Below, in pieces: positions 19,506-29,262 of a stretch of 64,000 nt of DNA (its first letter is position 1; every line of letters begins with the position of its first letter). The notes under the pieces are model-generated. The model was not told where the DNA came from and made no database searches. It saw only the letters and a list, made by a program, of their open reading frames with translations. The position numbers and the translations under genes are program-made. Source of the stretch: Hemileia vastatrix (lineage: Eukaryota; Basidiomycota; Pucciniomycetes; Pucciniales; Zaghouaniaceae); assembly GCA_030280995.1 (NCBI GenBank), contig JASXTE010000008.1, positions 1,413,501 through 1,477,500 on the forward strand, given 5' to 3'.

Positions 19506-20198
19506 TTAGAAAAGATAATTTCTTTGAAATTGTTCAACATCATTATCAAAGCTTTGCATTAAAATTCTTCTTTTCATGAGGTCTTCATGGTTATTAGCTG
19601 GAGTTTCTTGAAAATAGGCCAGCATTTTTTGTTTCAACTCATTAGTAAAGTCAAGAAAAAGATAGCGATGAAAATTTGGGTAATGATTGATATAGTCCGT
19701 CTTCACTCTACCAACATCATCAGTGTTGGTTATTTCGACAGCTAGAAGTTCAAATATGTTATTAAGTCATAGGTTTAGTCAATTTTGATTAAAAGTTTTT
19801 TTTAGTAAGATAAATAGGGTCTTACATTTAGAGCCAGGAAACATAGTCTCAGCAAAGTTAGTTGGGGGTACTGGCGTTATAGGATTAGGATCTTGTGAAG
19901 GCAAAATTAGGCTGGGATCCGCTGATGAAGATTGAACTTTTGAAGCTGTTTTTGATCTTATTTGTTTTAAGAAGACAGGAATTTTGGATCACTTTTTAGA
20001 AGTTGAGGGATCAGGGAGAGCTGCTGGTCCTAAATATACGTTTGTTTTAGAAGGAACTATTGGCCGGTTGCATTTGACTTTTTTCACACGGCATAAGTCA
20101 CAAGCTGTTCTGCCAGGAAGATTAGGGTTGGACATTAAACAAGGTACCTGGTATCGAGCGCAGGGTTCACATGGAGCGACAAGTTCTTTGGAAGACAT
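19506..20198 (-). pseudogene. Antisense Zn2Cys6-type gene inside element B
   Basis: On the minus strand a start at 20198 opens a frame with two Cys triplets, C-x2-C-x6-C then 12 residues then C-x2-C-x6-C, the second being basic (CRVKKVKC). That is the six-cysteine spacing of fungal Zn(II)2Cys6 DNA-binding clusters, here with the basic half second. The frame crosses one in-frame TGA (19989-19991). It then meets a good intron: GTAAGA donor at 19825, CTTCTAG acceptor ending at 19742, 84 nt, with a CTAAAC-like branch site. Exon 2 (19741-19506) continues in frame to TAA. Together this encodes about 202 residues. It lies opposite to gag-pol, between pol and the 3' LTR. A captured host regulator or an element-encoded antisense protein are both possible. 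Confidence 0.6.
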
Positions 20199-20310
20199 AT
20201 TGATGAAGATGAATTTTATAGTTGATTAAAGAAGATGGTGGTTGAAGGTTAAAGATGAATATTGTGTTCGACCACTTATGCAAAGTTTTAAGAATGGGGA
20301 CATTCTCAAT

Positions 20311-20321
20311 TGGAGGGAGGA
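20311..20321 (+). other. Polypurine tract of element B
   Basis: TGGAGGGAGGA directly precedes the 3' LTR start TGTGGTA, the expected place for plus-strand priming. Confidence 0.8.
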
Positions 20322-21457
20322 TGTGGTAGCCTAAAGTTTAGTACGGCACCTAAATATGTAAATGGAGTTATTACGGCGTGCAAGATTGGTGTTATTATTT
20401 TTTTTATAAAAAGGGTTTTATTTAATTTATTGGAGTTTAAAATATGAAGAAATTGGTCACAAGCGAATGCCTACACAAATACAATTTATTTTACGGAGAA
20501 AACTTATTTTTACGGTCTGAAAAACTTATAAGTATCAAGTCAAGTCACTCAAGAACCTTGGGAAATTTTCCCAGAATTTTTACTATTTTTTTTATATTTT
20601 TAAATGAATTTTAAAGTTTTATAGAAATATTTACGTTTTCAAAAATTACTTAACTTTGATGAATTTTCACGGGGTAATTAGAGCTGCGCAGACTACGAAA
20701 ATTAGTTTGGTATGTAAAGGGGAAGTAGCTCTATTATGTGTAATTTTTCTAGATTTTTTATTATGGTTTTAAGGTTCTAAATTGAGTCCGGAAGTACAGA
20801 CGGACTCCGTTTCGACTCCGTACGGACTCCGTTCCGGCTCCGTACGGACTCCGTACGGGCTCCGGATTGACTCTGGAAGAGCTCTGGAGGGGAAAACTTA
20901 GGCACGTGACTAGGAATACTTAAGCGCTTCTCAAACTCGAAATTGAGAGGGGGGACAGATCATACAGCTTAATCATTGACCACCACAGTCTCATTTTTTA
21001 TTACTCAACAAATTAAAATAACTTGTAATACCCTTATAACATTATTATTTTTTTTACATAACATCTTAGAAATACAATTCAACAGTTTAAATAACACTTC
21101 ATACAGGGTATCTTTAGAAAGGTCTTCATCGCTGGGACTTGATTATTGCTGTCTCATAAAAATTCAAATTATTATAAAAACATAAAAGTCAATCTTTACA
21201 GATCTTTCACTGGTACACCTTAATTGTTGTTATCAGTATTTCTTTTATCAACAGCCACTTTCTTTAAATCTCAATAAGCGTTAAATATTTTAGAGTTTCA
21301 TTATTTATAAATCAGATCTAAGTAGATTGGTTAGCTTAGTGATTTAGAACACCCATTTTGTTATTTTTATTGGAAGGACGGGGTTTTCAGCTAAATCCAC
21401 ATATCTCCTCCGGATTCTCCTTACAGCAAGGCGACTGTAAGAGTTTACCTTACCATA
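20322..21457 (+). repeat. 3' LTR of element B
   Basis: The partner of 8729-9867; it ends TACCATA and is followed by the ACGT target duplication and then the leader of element A. The differences include a cluster in the first 25 bp and one inside the CpG-rich block. Confidence 0.93.
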
Positions 21458-21479
21458 ACGTCACGTGACAAAAGTTTTT

Positions 21480-21541
21480 GCTGCGAGCGGGAATCGAACC
21501 GCGCTCCAAAACTTAGGTTCATATACTGACTAAACGTCGTA
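21480..21541 (-). pseudogene. tRNA-like remnant in leader of element A
   Basis: On the minus strand the box B sequence GGTTCGATTCC is a perfect match to the RNA polymerase III consensus, followed by a T-arm 3' half, TCGCAGC and, after the 3' end, CTTTT. Upstream, GTTT...GAAC can form a D-stem around AGTCAGTATAT. The 3' half of the anticodon arm is missing: only 18 nt separate the D-stem from the T-loop. It is therefore a truncated tRNA-derived sequence and the anticodon cannot be assigned. A damaged version seems to lie in the A2 leader (about 55900-55945). Confidence 0.4.
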
Positions 21542-21709
21542 TATATCGTGGTAATTATTGATATTACTATTTGTGGATTACTCTTCACTCTTCATTTGAT
21601 ACGTATTTCCTTTTACTCAGCACTCTGTAAGTGGCATTAATTTGCTCATTTTACAGGGGGAGGTGTCTGGTAATTTGGAATTTATTTTTATTATTATATA
21701 TTTTTTTAT

Positions 21710-22301
21710 TTTTCCTGGTTGACCATAATAGAGAAATAAGTGTTCTTAGTCCCAGAAGTAATAAAATAATTATATTTTAATATTAATTATTATAATTATT
21801 TCAGTTGACATTTGTCCTGATTAATTTAAATTTTAATTGTTCCAGTTGAAAAATTGTCCTGACAATAATATTTTTTTTAATTAATAAATTATTCATATTT
21901 AGTTACTTCAGTTGACTTTGAGTCCTGGTAGTTCAATAAATTTTTTTAATTAATAAAACTGATATTTAATTACTTCATTTGACATTAAGTCCTGGTAGTT
22001 ATATGATCAGTTTAATAAAATTTTAAAATAAAACTTCATATTTAATTACTTCAGTTGACACTAAGTCCTGGTAGTTAAGTGATCAGTTAAATAAAAAATT
22101 TTTTTAATAAAGATTCATATTTAATTACTTCAGTTGACATTAAGTCCTGGTAATAAATTAGTTGATTCAAATCCTGAAAATAATTAATTAAAAGTATTAA
22201 TAAAAATTTTAATTTATTTCTACAGTTGATTATATTATAATCCTGGTTTTAAATTTTTTTTTGAATTAATAAATTAATTTTATTCAATTGATTTTTATCC
22301 T
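21710..22301 (+). repeat. Short-motif array in the leader of element A
   Basis: About nine to ten copies of CAGTTGACATTAAGTCCTGG and degenerate forms, near 21713 (long form GTTGACCATAATAG...TTAGTCC), 21802, 21842, 21909, 21975, 22051, 22131, 22159, 22223 and 22284. They are about 40-85 bp apart and separated by A/T-rich spacers. The 5' leader ends at the gag ATG (22405). The A2 leader has three copies of the long form. Function unknown; packaging or RNA folding is inference. Confidence 0.75.
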
Positions 22302-22404
22302 AAAAAAGATTTTTTATTTTTATTTTATTTTTTTTAAATAAAAATCAAAAATAAAGACTAATTAATCTTATTGTCTCTCTTCTTCATTTCAGTAAAATCT
22401 TAAA

Positions 22405-23016
22405 ATGACTGACCAAAGTGGTTCTGCTGCAAGTGAAGAAGAACTAGACTTAATTGATTATGATGAGCCTACTTCTGTAAGTTCTCCTTTAACAAGAAGA
22501 ATTTCTCAAACTAATAAATCCTTTCCCCAAACAGGATGTAGAGATGGAAGAAGTAGAAATCCTAGTGGACACAACTCAGGATCAGAAGCCTATGATAAAC
22601 CCACCAGAAGAGCTTCCAAAAGGCTTCAGGATAAAAAAGATGCCATTGTCTCAGCAGGTAAAGAATCTGTCTACTCACATAAAGGAGTTAAGGACAGAAA
22701 GCTTGAGACTAAAAGTAAGGGTAGATGCCTTGGAAGAAAAGGTGTGAAGAACAGATACTTTTCTCCAAGAGAAGAAGAAATCTCTTCCTCCCAGGGATTA
22801 AAAATAATTGGCTCCCCAGTCCCAAGAGAAGTTGGAAGTGTCCAAGCGGCAGTGGGACTTGCTAAACACTCAGTGGGACTACCTGGCTCAAAACCAGTAT
22901 CAGTTACCTCAGGCAGGTCCATCAAGGCCCAACCAGGTCAGCCCCAATCCTCCCCACCCTTATCAAGGAGGCAAAAGAAGAAGAAAGCCCAATATGGTGA
23001 TACCCAGCAAACCCTG
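22405..23016 (+). pseudogene. gag: Gag exons 1 and 2 of element A
   Basis: Exon 1 (22405-22476) encodes 24 mostly acidic residues. It ends at a GTAAGT donor, and the intron runs to CAG at 22534. Exon 2 (22535-23016) opens with DVEME in the next frame. It encodes a region with IKKMPLSQQV and a probable coiled coil (LSTHIKELRTESLRLKVRVDALEE), then a Gln/Pro-rich part and a basic KRRRK patch. The same exon starts and protein segments occur in C and A2, which is why I prefer this spliced reading. An unspliced frame is open over the same DNA to 23439, but most of it resembles nothing in the sister copies. At least one stop (after EEKV) breaks exon 2 here. Confidence 0.65.
22477..22534 (+). other. 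Intron 1 of gag, element A
   Basis: 58 nt, GTAAGT donor, ACTAAT branch-like sequence, CCCCAAACAG acceptor. Equivalent introns of 55 nt are at 34383-34437 (C) and 55213-55267 (A2, minus). All three are 1 modulo 3 and all end just before a D-[VI]-x-M exon start. Confidence 0.75.
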
Positions 23017-23074
23017 GTACGTCCCTCTATTGATTCTCAAGTGCCTTTTCTTGTGGCTGATTCTGTTCTTTCAG
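23017..23074 (+). other. Candidate intron 2 of gag, element A
   Basis: 58 nt, GTACGT donor after a Trp codon split (TG/G), TTCTTTCAG acceptor followed by GTAA. Equivalents are 34894-34945 (52 nt) and 54646-54700 (55 nt), both with GTAAGT. All lengths are 1 modulo 3. Joining the exons at these sites gives TGG-TAA, an immediate stop, in all three copies. It may thus end a short Gag, or the sites may not be used. Confidence 0.5.
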
Positions 23075-25236
23075 GTAAATCTGAGAGGGAAGAAGACACC
23101 CTGAGACCAGTAGAGGCTGGGAGCAGTAGACAGATATCTCATGTATCTAATCCATTACTTTTAATTGCTACCTCAATGATAAACCCTGATATGGCTGTAA
23201 TTGATGAAACTCTTGACCCTGAGTTCTATGAGAGTCTGGAAAGTTACTCAGTTTCCTTATTGAGAAACACTCCAGATGTAGCAAGAATTAATGATGAGTA
23301 CTTGAGAGATATTATTGCCAAGCAAAATCATATAATGAACAATATGCAATTGACTCAGAGATATAATAGTTTGTTAACTGATCAGGGTTATCAAGCATTA
23401 AGAAGTGAATCACAGAGAGTCTCTGATGAATTGTCTCATTAAAAAGCAACCCATGAAAAGAAATTTGCTTTATGGCAAAATATAAAAAATGATTTGTCTA
23501 AACTAAAAGATACTGTATCTGCCTGTTGCCAGGAGGTGGAGATAGATAAGATAAATCTGAAAAGATTGAATGACCATTTGTCATCTTTTCAAAATAAAAA
23601 TCAATTATCTTTTGCAACTATCAATGATAGTTTATCTAGTCTTCCAAGAATGAAAACAAGACTAACAACCATTGAAGAAAAATTGAACTCATTGTTAAAT
23701 GACCAAAAATATTCTGACATTTCTGCAAAGGAACATATAGTGCAGGATGCTCAAATAGTACCTGTGGCTAGTTCATCTAAAGTAAAAATAGCTCCAGAAA
23801 TACCTGTTGATAACACTGAGTTTCCATCAAAAACTGATGATGCACCAGGATCTGCAACAGAAGGATTAAACAATGAGATTTCAGCACAATTAGAGAAATT
23901 ACAGCTGCTTCTTACTCAGAAACAAGCTAGTACTAAGGAGACTCCTTCAAATCAAAAGAATTGGCCAAAACTTGACCAGTACCCAACATTTGATGGTGAT
24001 TCTTCCTCTGATTGGCAACAATTTATTTGCAGAATTGATAACTTAAAAAATTCTTACAAACTCCCAGATGAGGAAATTGTGTCCAAGTTAATTTCTTTGT
24101 TCACTAATGTTGCCCTGATGTGGTATGAATCTGTTCTCCTGGATGGGAATGACTACTCATGGGAGGATTGGAAGAAATTAATTAAATCACAATTTGGTGG
24201 CTCCAAGTTCAGAATGGCTCAACAAAGGCAGTATGAGGAAACTAGATATAGCTCTTCTACTGATAAACCTATTGAGTTTTTAATGAAACTTGTAAAAATC
24301 TTAAGGGCAATGGACCCAAATATGGAGTTTGATTTATGGAAGGACAGGATCCTCTATAAATTACCAATGTCTCTGAGAGACTTGATAGTGGCTAGGACTG
24401 AGTTCTCCAAAGAACCCTCTTCTTTAATTAATACTTGCAATGAGATACTTCTAAACAATAAGTATGATGCCAGAAGATTCATTCCTAGGACCCCTTTGGA
24501 GAAACCCTCCACTTACCAACAGAAACCTCTGGAAAGGGTTGGTAAAACTTCTGCCCCTGTTGCACCAAAGAAGTATGCAACAAAAACTTGCTTCAAGTGC
24601 AACAAGCCTTGGAAGAAAGGCCATGTTTGTGACAAGAAGATAAATCTTGTAGAACAAACAGAGGAAAATGTTGATGACACAGTGGTACTGGATGATACAT
24701 CAAGTGATTGTGCCAGCAATATTTCATATGAATCTCAACAAGAAATCTTCATGCTGGAAGAGGATATGCATTATTTAAATACTATTGACATTGATAATAA
24801 TGATTTATCTACAGTTAAAGATGCTGAGATCATAAAGAACATTGAGGATAGCTCAATTATTATTGCCCCTCTTAATGCACCAGTCTTGATCAATGGAATC
24901 AGCATTGAAGTTGTTCTGGATTCTGGAGCTGGAGGAAGTGTAGTATCTGAGAGAGCACTTGCTTCAGTAGATCAAGACTATAAATCTAAACTGATGCCTA
25001 TCATTTCTGAAAATTGGAGAGGGTATGGCTCTGTTTTGTCCCCCATTGGGAAATACAAAGCCACAGTATTTTTTAAATATAACCATGGTTTTGTAAGAGC
25101 TATTTGTGATTTTGTTGTCATGAAAAATGATAACTTGAGCAATTGGTTTATTGTAGGGAATGATATTTTAACCAAGTATGGCATAAAATTGGATCCTTCA
25201 AACCAATGTTTCACAATGGGGATGAATGGGAAGTGA
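23075..25236 (+). pseudogene. gag: Gag capsid-nucleocapsid and protease of element A
   Basis: The frame is open except for an in-frame TAA at 23440-23442, and a TGA at 25234-25236 ends the segment. Domains in order are: an alpha-helical region; the Ty3 capsid block (WPKLDQYPTFDGDSSSDW at about 23962, then LISLFTNVALMWYESVL); a zinc knuckle of variant spacing (C-x2-C-x7-H-x-C, about 24592-24633); and the aspartic protease DSG at 24919-24927 (VVLDSGAGGS). A2 has Arg where the TGA stands, so the stop is a point lesion. Gag and Pol seem to form one continuous frame in this family, with no frameshift between protease and RT. Confidence 0.85.
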
Positions 25237-27113
25237 AAATTTAAGATTTCCTCCCCTAAAAAATTAGTAAAACCAGAATTGAACACATGTAATTCTGTGG
25301 TTCAATATAAAGGAAGATCTACAAAGGAAATGCATGCCCTTATTTCTGAAATTGACAATGCTTCTTTTGGAGAACAACTTTCTGGTGAGGATAAAGATTC
25401 CATCATTAACTTGATAAAATCTTTTCCTATGGCCTTTGCTCATGGGTCACATGAACTGGGATTAGTTAAAGAGGAAATAAAACTTTCATTGTCTTAACCA
25501 TTAACTGATATACCACCTAGTTTAAAGAAGAAGCCTTATCCTGCTTCTCCAATAAAGAGAAAAGATATTGAATACAATATCTCTACCCTTTTAAAAATGA
25601 ATATTATTGAAAAGGTAGTTGAAACACCTAAATATTGTGTTATCTCACCTGTCCTAATTTCTTATGAGAAAGATAAAGCCAGGTTATGTGGTGATTATAG
25701 AGCACTAAACACTTATACTGTTGATGATATCTACCCTTTACCTAGAATCAGCTCTATACATGCTACTTTACAGGGTGCTAAATATATCAGCTGTTTGGAT
25801 GGTAATAAAGGATATCACCAGGTACCTGTTAAGAAAAATTCCAGAACTTTCTGATTATTGCCACTTATATGGGTATTTATATGTATATTAGGATGCCATT
25901 TGGCCCTAAAAATGCCCCTTCAGTTTTCCAAAAAGTAATGGATAACACATTCCATCAAGAGATAATTGAAGGATGGCTGATGGTTTATATTGATGATATC
26001 ATTATATCCTCAAAAACATTTGAGGACCATCTTAAACACCTGTGTAAAGTATTCCAGAAAATGGATGAAATAAATATGACACTTGCTTTGAAGAAATGTA
26101 AATTTGGTCTCCATTCTTTAAAAGTTCTTGGTCATGTTGTTTCAGGCTTACAGATATGTGTTGACCAGAACAAAGTGGCAGCCATACAACAGGTGAAGGC
26201 TCCTCCAACAGTGAGAGAGCTCCAAAGTGTTTTGGGAATGTGTGAATACTATAGACAGTATATTAAAAATTACCAAGTCATAGCTTTACCCCTTACCCAA
26301 TTAACTAGAAAGGATGTTGCTTTTGTCTGGAATAGTGAAAGACAAAGAGACTTTGACACTATGAAACACTGTTTGATGTCAGCACCAATTCTTGCTTTAC
26401 CTGACTTTAATCAACCATTTGTTTTGTACACTGATGCCAGTTTCATTGGTCTTGGTGCTGCCCTCCATCAAAAACAAGTGATAAATGATAAAGTTTCAGA
26501 ATTAGTAATTTGTTATATTTCAAGAACCTTGAGTAATAGTGAATTGAAATATGGTGCTACTCAATTAGAGTGTTTAGCTGTAGTATGGGCTCTAGAAAAG
26601 CTTCATTATTACCTAGATGACCAGAAATTTGAACTTGTCAGTGACTGCAGTGCAGTTAAATCCCTTTTAAACTTGAAAACACCTAACAGACATATGTTCA
26701 GATGGCAGCTGGCTGTTCAAGAGTACAGAGGGAGAATGACAATTATTCATAGGGCTGGTATTGTTCACTCAAATGTGGATATGTTATCTAGGTTACCTTT
26801 GCCAAATAATGACTCTAATCCTGCGTATGATCCTGAGGACAAAATTATTCATATACATGGGATATATGTGGTTGATATGGAGGAAGAGCTATTACAGCTT
26901 ATTCTGGAATCATATGATAAGGACACTGACTTGAAAAAGTTATGCACAATATTAAATGATCCAAAGAATGCTTCAATACAAGCATTAATTAAAACCCTTC
27001 CACCAAAGTACCAAAAAGCTTTGGAAAAAGGTAAATTTTCAATTGATGAAGGATATCTATATTATAGAAGAAAGTTGAGTAATGTTATTGTTATTCCTCC
27101 TTCTATGAAATAA
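25237..27113 (+). pseudogene. pol: Reverse transcriptase-RNase H of element A
   Basis: Ty3-type RT with KARLCGDYRALNTYTVDDIYPLP (about 25675-25740) and the catalytic YIDD box at 25986-25997, then an RNase H domain with the TDAS motif (about 26430) and a HRAG...NVDMLSR end. The lesions are a TAA at 25495-25497, a 1-nt deletion near 25845-25850 that shifts the frame, and a TAA at 27111-27113 where A2 has Glu (CGA/GAA-type single changes). It cannot make a full polymerase. Confidence 0.9.
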
Positions 27114-27119
27114 ATCATC

Positions 27120-28451
27120 TTGAAAATTTGTCATGATGACATATTAGATGGACATTTTGATCTTGACAAAACAATGATCAGAATTAAGAACACTTCTTGG
27201 TGGGCTAATATGTCTGAAGACACAAAATTATATGTTGAATCTTGTGATTCTTGCCAAAAGTCAAAAAGATTAACTGGTAAAAGAGCAGGATTAATGCAAC
27301 ATATTGAACCTCCTGATGCTCCATGGCAAATAATAAACATGGATTTTGTAACAGGATTACCTATTGAGGGTAAAGACAGTTATAACTCTTGTTGGGTTAT
27401 TGTGGACAGATTCACAAAAATGTGTAAATTTATCCCTACCCACAAGGATGTTTCCACTAAAGAATTAGCTTTCTTATGGTGGTCTCATATGTTTAATACT
27501 TCTGGTTTTCCTAAAGCCATAATCTCTGACAGAGACCCTAAATTTACTTCTGAATTTTGGATGTCTCTGATGGATGTTTGTGGTTGTGATCTGAAACTTT
27601 CTACTGCTCATCACCCTCAGACTGATGGTTTAGCTGAAAGAATGATTCAGACTTTAGAGGACATGATAAGAAGATATTGTGCCTTTGGCCTTGAGTATAA
27701 AGATAATGACAGATTCACTCATGATTGGGTTAACTTACTTCCTGGGTTAGAATTTGCTTATAATAGCACTGTTCACTCTGTTACTCAAAGAAAGCCTTTT
27801 GAGCTCTGGCTTGGATATGTTCCCAATACTCCTGCCCAAATTCTCAATAACAAAATACCTAAATTGGATATACATCCTGGTGTAAAGTCTTTTCTTCAAA
27901 TGCAACAACTATGTAGAAATAATGCTCAAAAATGTATTGAAAAATCATTTGAATATGAGAAGAAAAGATGGGACAAATCCTATAAAGAATACACTTTTAA
28001 AAAGGGTGATGAAGTGTTGATTTCTACAGTCCACTTCAACTTACAAGGTAATAAAAAATTGAAAGATCCATTTGTTGGTCCATTTGTTTTCAGAAGAATG
28101 ATTGGAGATAATGCAGTTGAAGTTATTCTGTATTCCCCATATTACAGAAAACATCCTGTTTTTCCAATATCTCTTTTGAAACCTTACACATCCAATAGGG
28201 ATTTATTTCCAAAAAGGAGGGGTAGACCAAAGAAAACCCCAAATGAAATCACTGAAACAGCAGAAATTGAAAAAATTTTAAATGACAGAATAGTCACTGC
28301 TGAAAAAGGTACAGAATACTTATTGAGATTCAAGAATAAATCATCTGAATATGATTCTTGGATACCTGGGAAGGAGATATCTAATCTTCCTACTCTACTA
28401 AAAAAGTATAAAAAGAAAAAATCACAGCATTTTTTTTATTGTTTTTTTTAG
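27120..28451 (+). pseudogene. pol: Integrase with chromodomain of element A
   Basis: 443 residues, open to its natural end and in the same frame as the RT part; only the upstream TAA separates them. The zinc domain has CHDDIL-x-GH and CDSC. The catalytic residues are D at 27342 (MDFVTG), D at 27528 (SDRDPKF) and E at 27636 (GLAERM), with D,D35E spacing. A GPF motif is near 28080 and a chromodomain-like tail (YLLRFKNKSSEYDSWIPGKE, about 28318-28377) ends in a Lys-rich stretch. The chromodomain places family 1 among the chromoviruses. Protein and DNA match G, C and A2. Confidence 0.9.
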
Positions 28452-28461
28452 AGTGAGGGAG
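28449..28461 (+). other. Polypurine tract of element A
   Basis: TAGAGTGAGGGAG immediately before the LTR start TGTCAG. The same tract precedes the LTR in G (with AGTAAGGGAG) and A2 (minus strand, 49155-49167). Confidence 0.75.
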
Positions 28462-29262
28462 TGTCAGCCAGGCTACTAGACTTACCCAGTGAAATACTTA
28501 ATTATTTACTGGATGAAGCCGCACCTTATCATTTTAATTATTTAATTATAAATTAGTTACATTAAAATTACTTATAATAAATTAACTAATTACAGAATGA
28601 TAAAATTAAATGAATAATTAAAATTAAATATATAATTGTCCCTTATATTTTTTCTCTAACACCGTGCTCATTTGACAGGTTGGAAGAAATAAAGATTTAT
28701 ATTAAAAATAGATTTTAAAATTAAAATAAGATTTTAATATACAAATAATATTAAATATATACAAAAATTCAAATTTCTTATTTAGAATTGACTTCTACAG
28801 TAAATATTAAATAAATTGATGTATTTCTGACATACTCTGTAAATACATCTTTTTGACGCCTTCTTTTTAGAACAACTTTATTATTTGAAAATACTCCTTC
28901 TGGAATATTCTTTTTCTCTCTCTCTCGTACTACTGTTTTCAGAATTTGATTGCCGTGCTTTGTCCCTCCTTTGCCTATATAAGGCCTCTCTTTTGGTTGT
29001 TTTTTTATTTATTCCATTACTACATTATTTTATTACAATTACAAACATTAAACTTATTCCTATATTTTATAACATTAGTATTTACAATAACGTAACTCTG
29101 ATCTATAAATTATATCAATATTTTAAATCTACCTCTTTTATTTGAGTAACTAAATCACTTAGATTAAGAAATACGTACCAAATTGTTGAGAATCCATTTT
29201 AACCCTTAAAATCCTTGTAAAACTTCATACCAAATCTTCTAGACCAAAAGCGTACCTTGACA
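28462..29262 (+). repeat. 3' LTR of element A
   Basis: The partner of 7808-8607, TGTCAG...TTGACA, followed by the TTGAT duplication and by sequence that continues the flank at 7807. Confidence 0.93.
28976..28984 (+). promoter_or_regulatory. TATA box in 3' LTR of element A
   Basis: TATATAAGG, same context as at 8323. Confidence 0.55.

Larger units (their letters stand above)
8729..21457 (+). mobile_element. Element B: 12.7-kb family-2 Ty3/gypsy retrotransposon nested in A
   Basis: The LTRs at 8729-9867 and 20322-21457 are flanked by a 4-bp duplication ACGT (8725-8728 and 21458-21461). The order is LTR, primer-binding site, gag-protease, RT-RNase H, integrase, a 3.3-kb 3' region with motif arrays and an antisense gene, polypurine tract, LTR. 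About 18 differences separate the LTRs over 1,138 bp by hand count, fewer per site than for its host element A. It is not closely related to family 1: gag, LTR and primer-binding site all differ. Confidence 0.93.
7808..29262 (+). mobile_element. Element A: family-1 Ty3/gypsy LTR retrotransposon containing element B
   Basis: The two LTRs (7808-8607 and 28462-29262) are flanked by a perfect 5-bp target duplication TTGAT (7803-7807 and 29263-29267). Rejoining the flanks restores the tandem-repeat sequence of element E. The order is LTR, primer-binding region, leader, spliced gag, protease, RT, RNase H, integrase with chromodomain, polypurine tract, LTR: a chromovirus of the Ty3/gypsy (Metaviridae) group. 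Without B it is about 8.7 kb. Hand comparison of the LTRs shows about 18 differences over 800 bp. Confidence 0.92.

Noticed and set aside
22405..23439. A 345-residue uninterrupted Gag frame in element A
   Set aside because: Its middle part (22477-23030) has no similarity to the sister copies, whose conserved protein is in the next frame; the spliced reading fits better. Only its first 24 codons and its end are kept.
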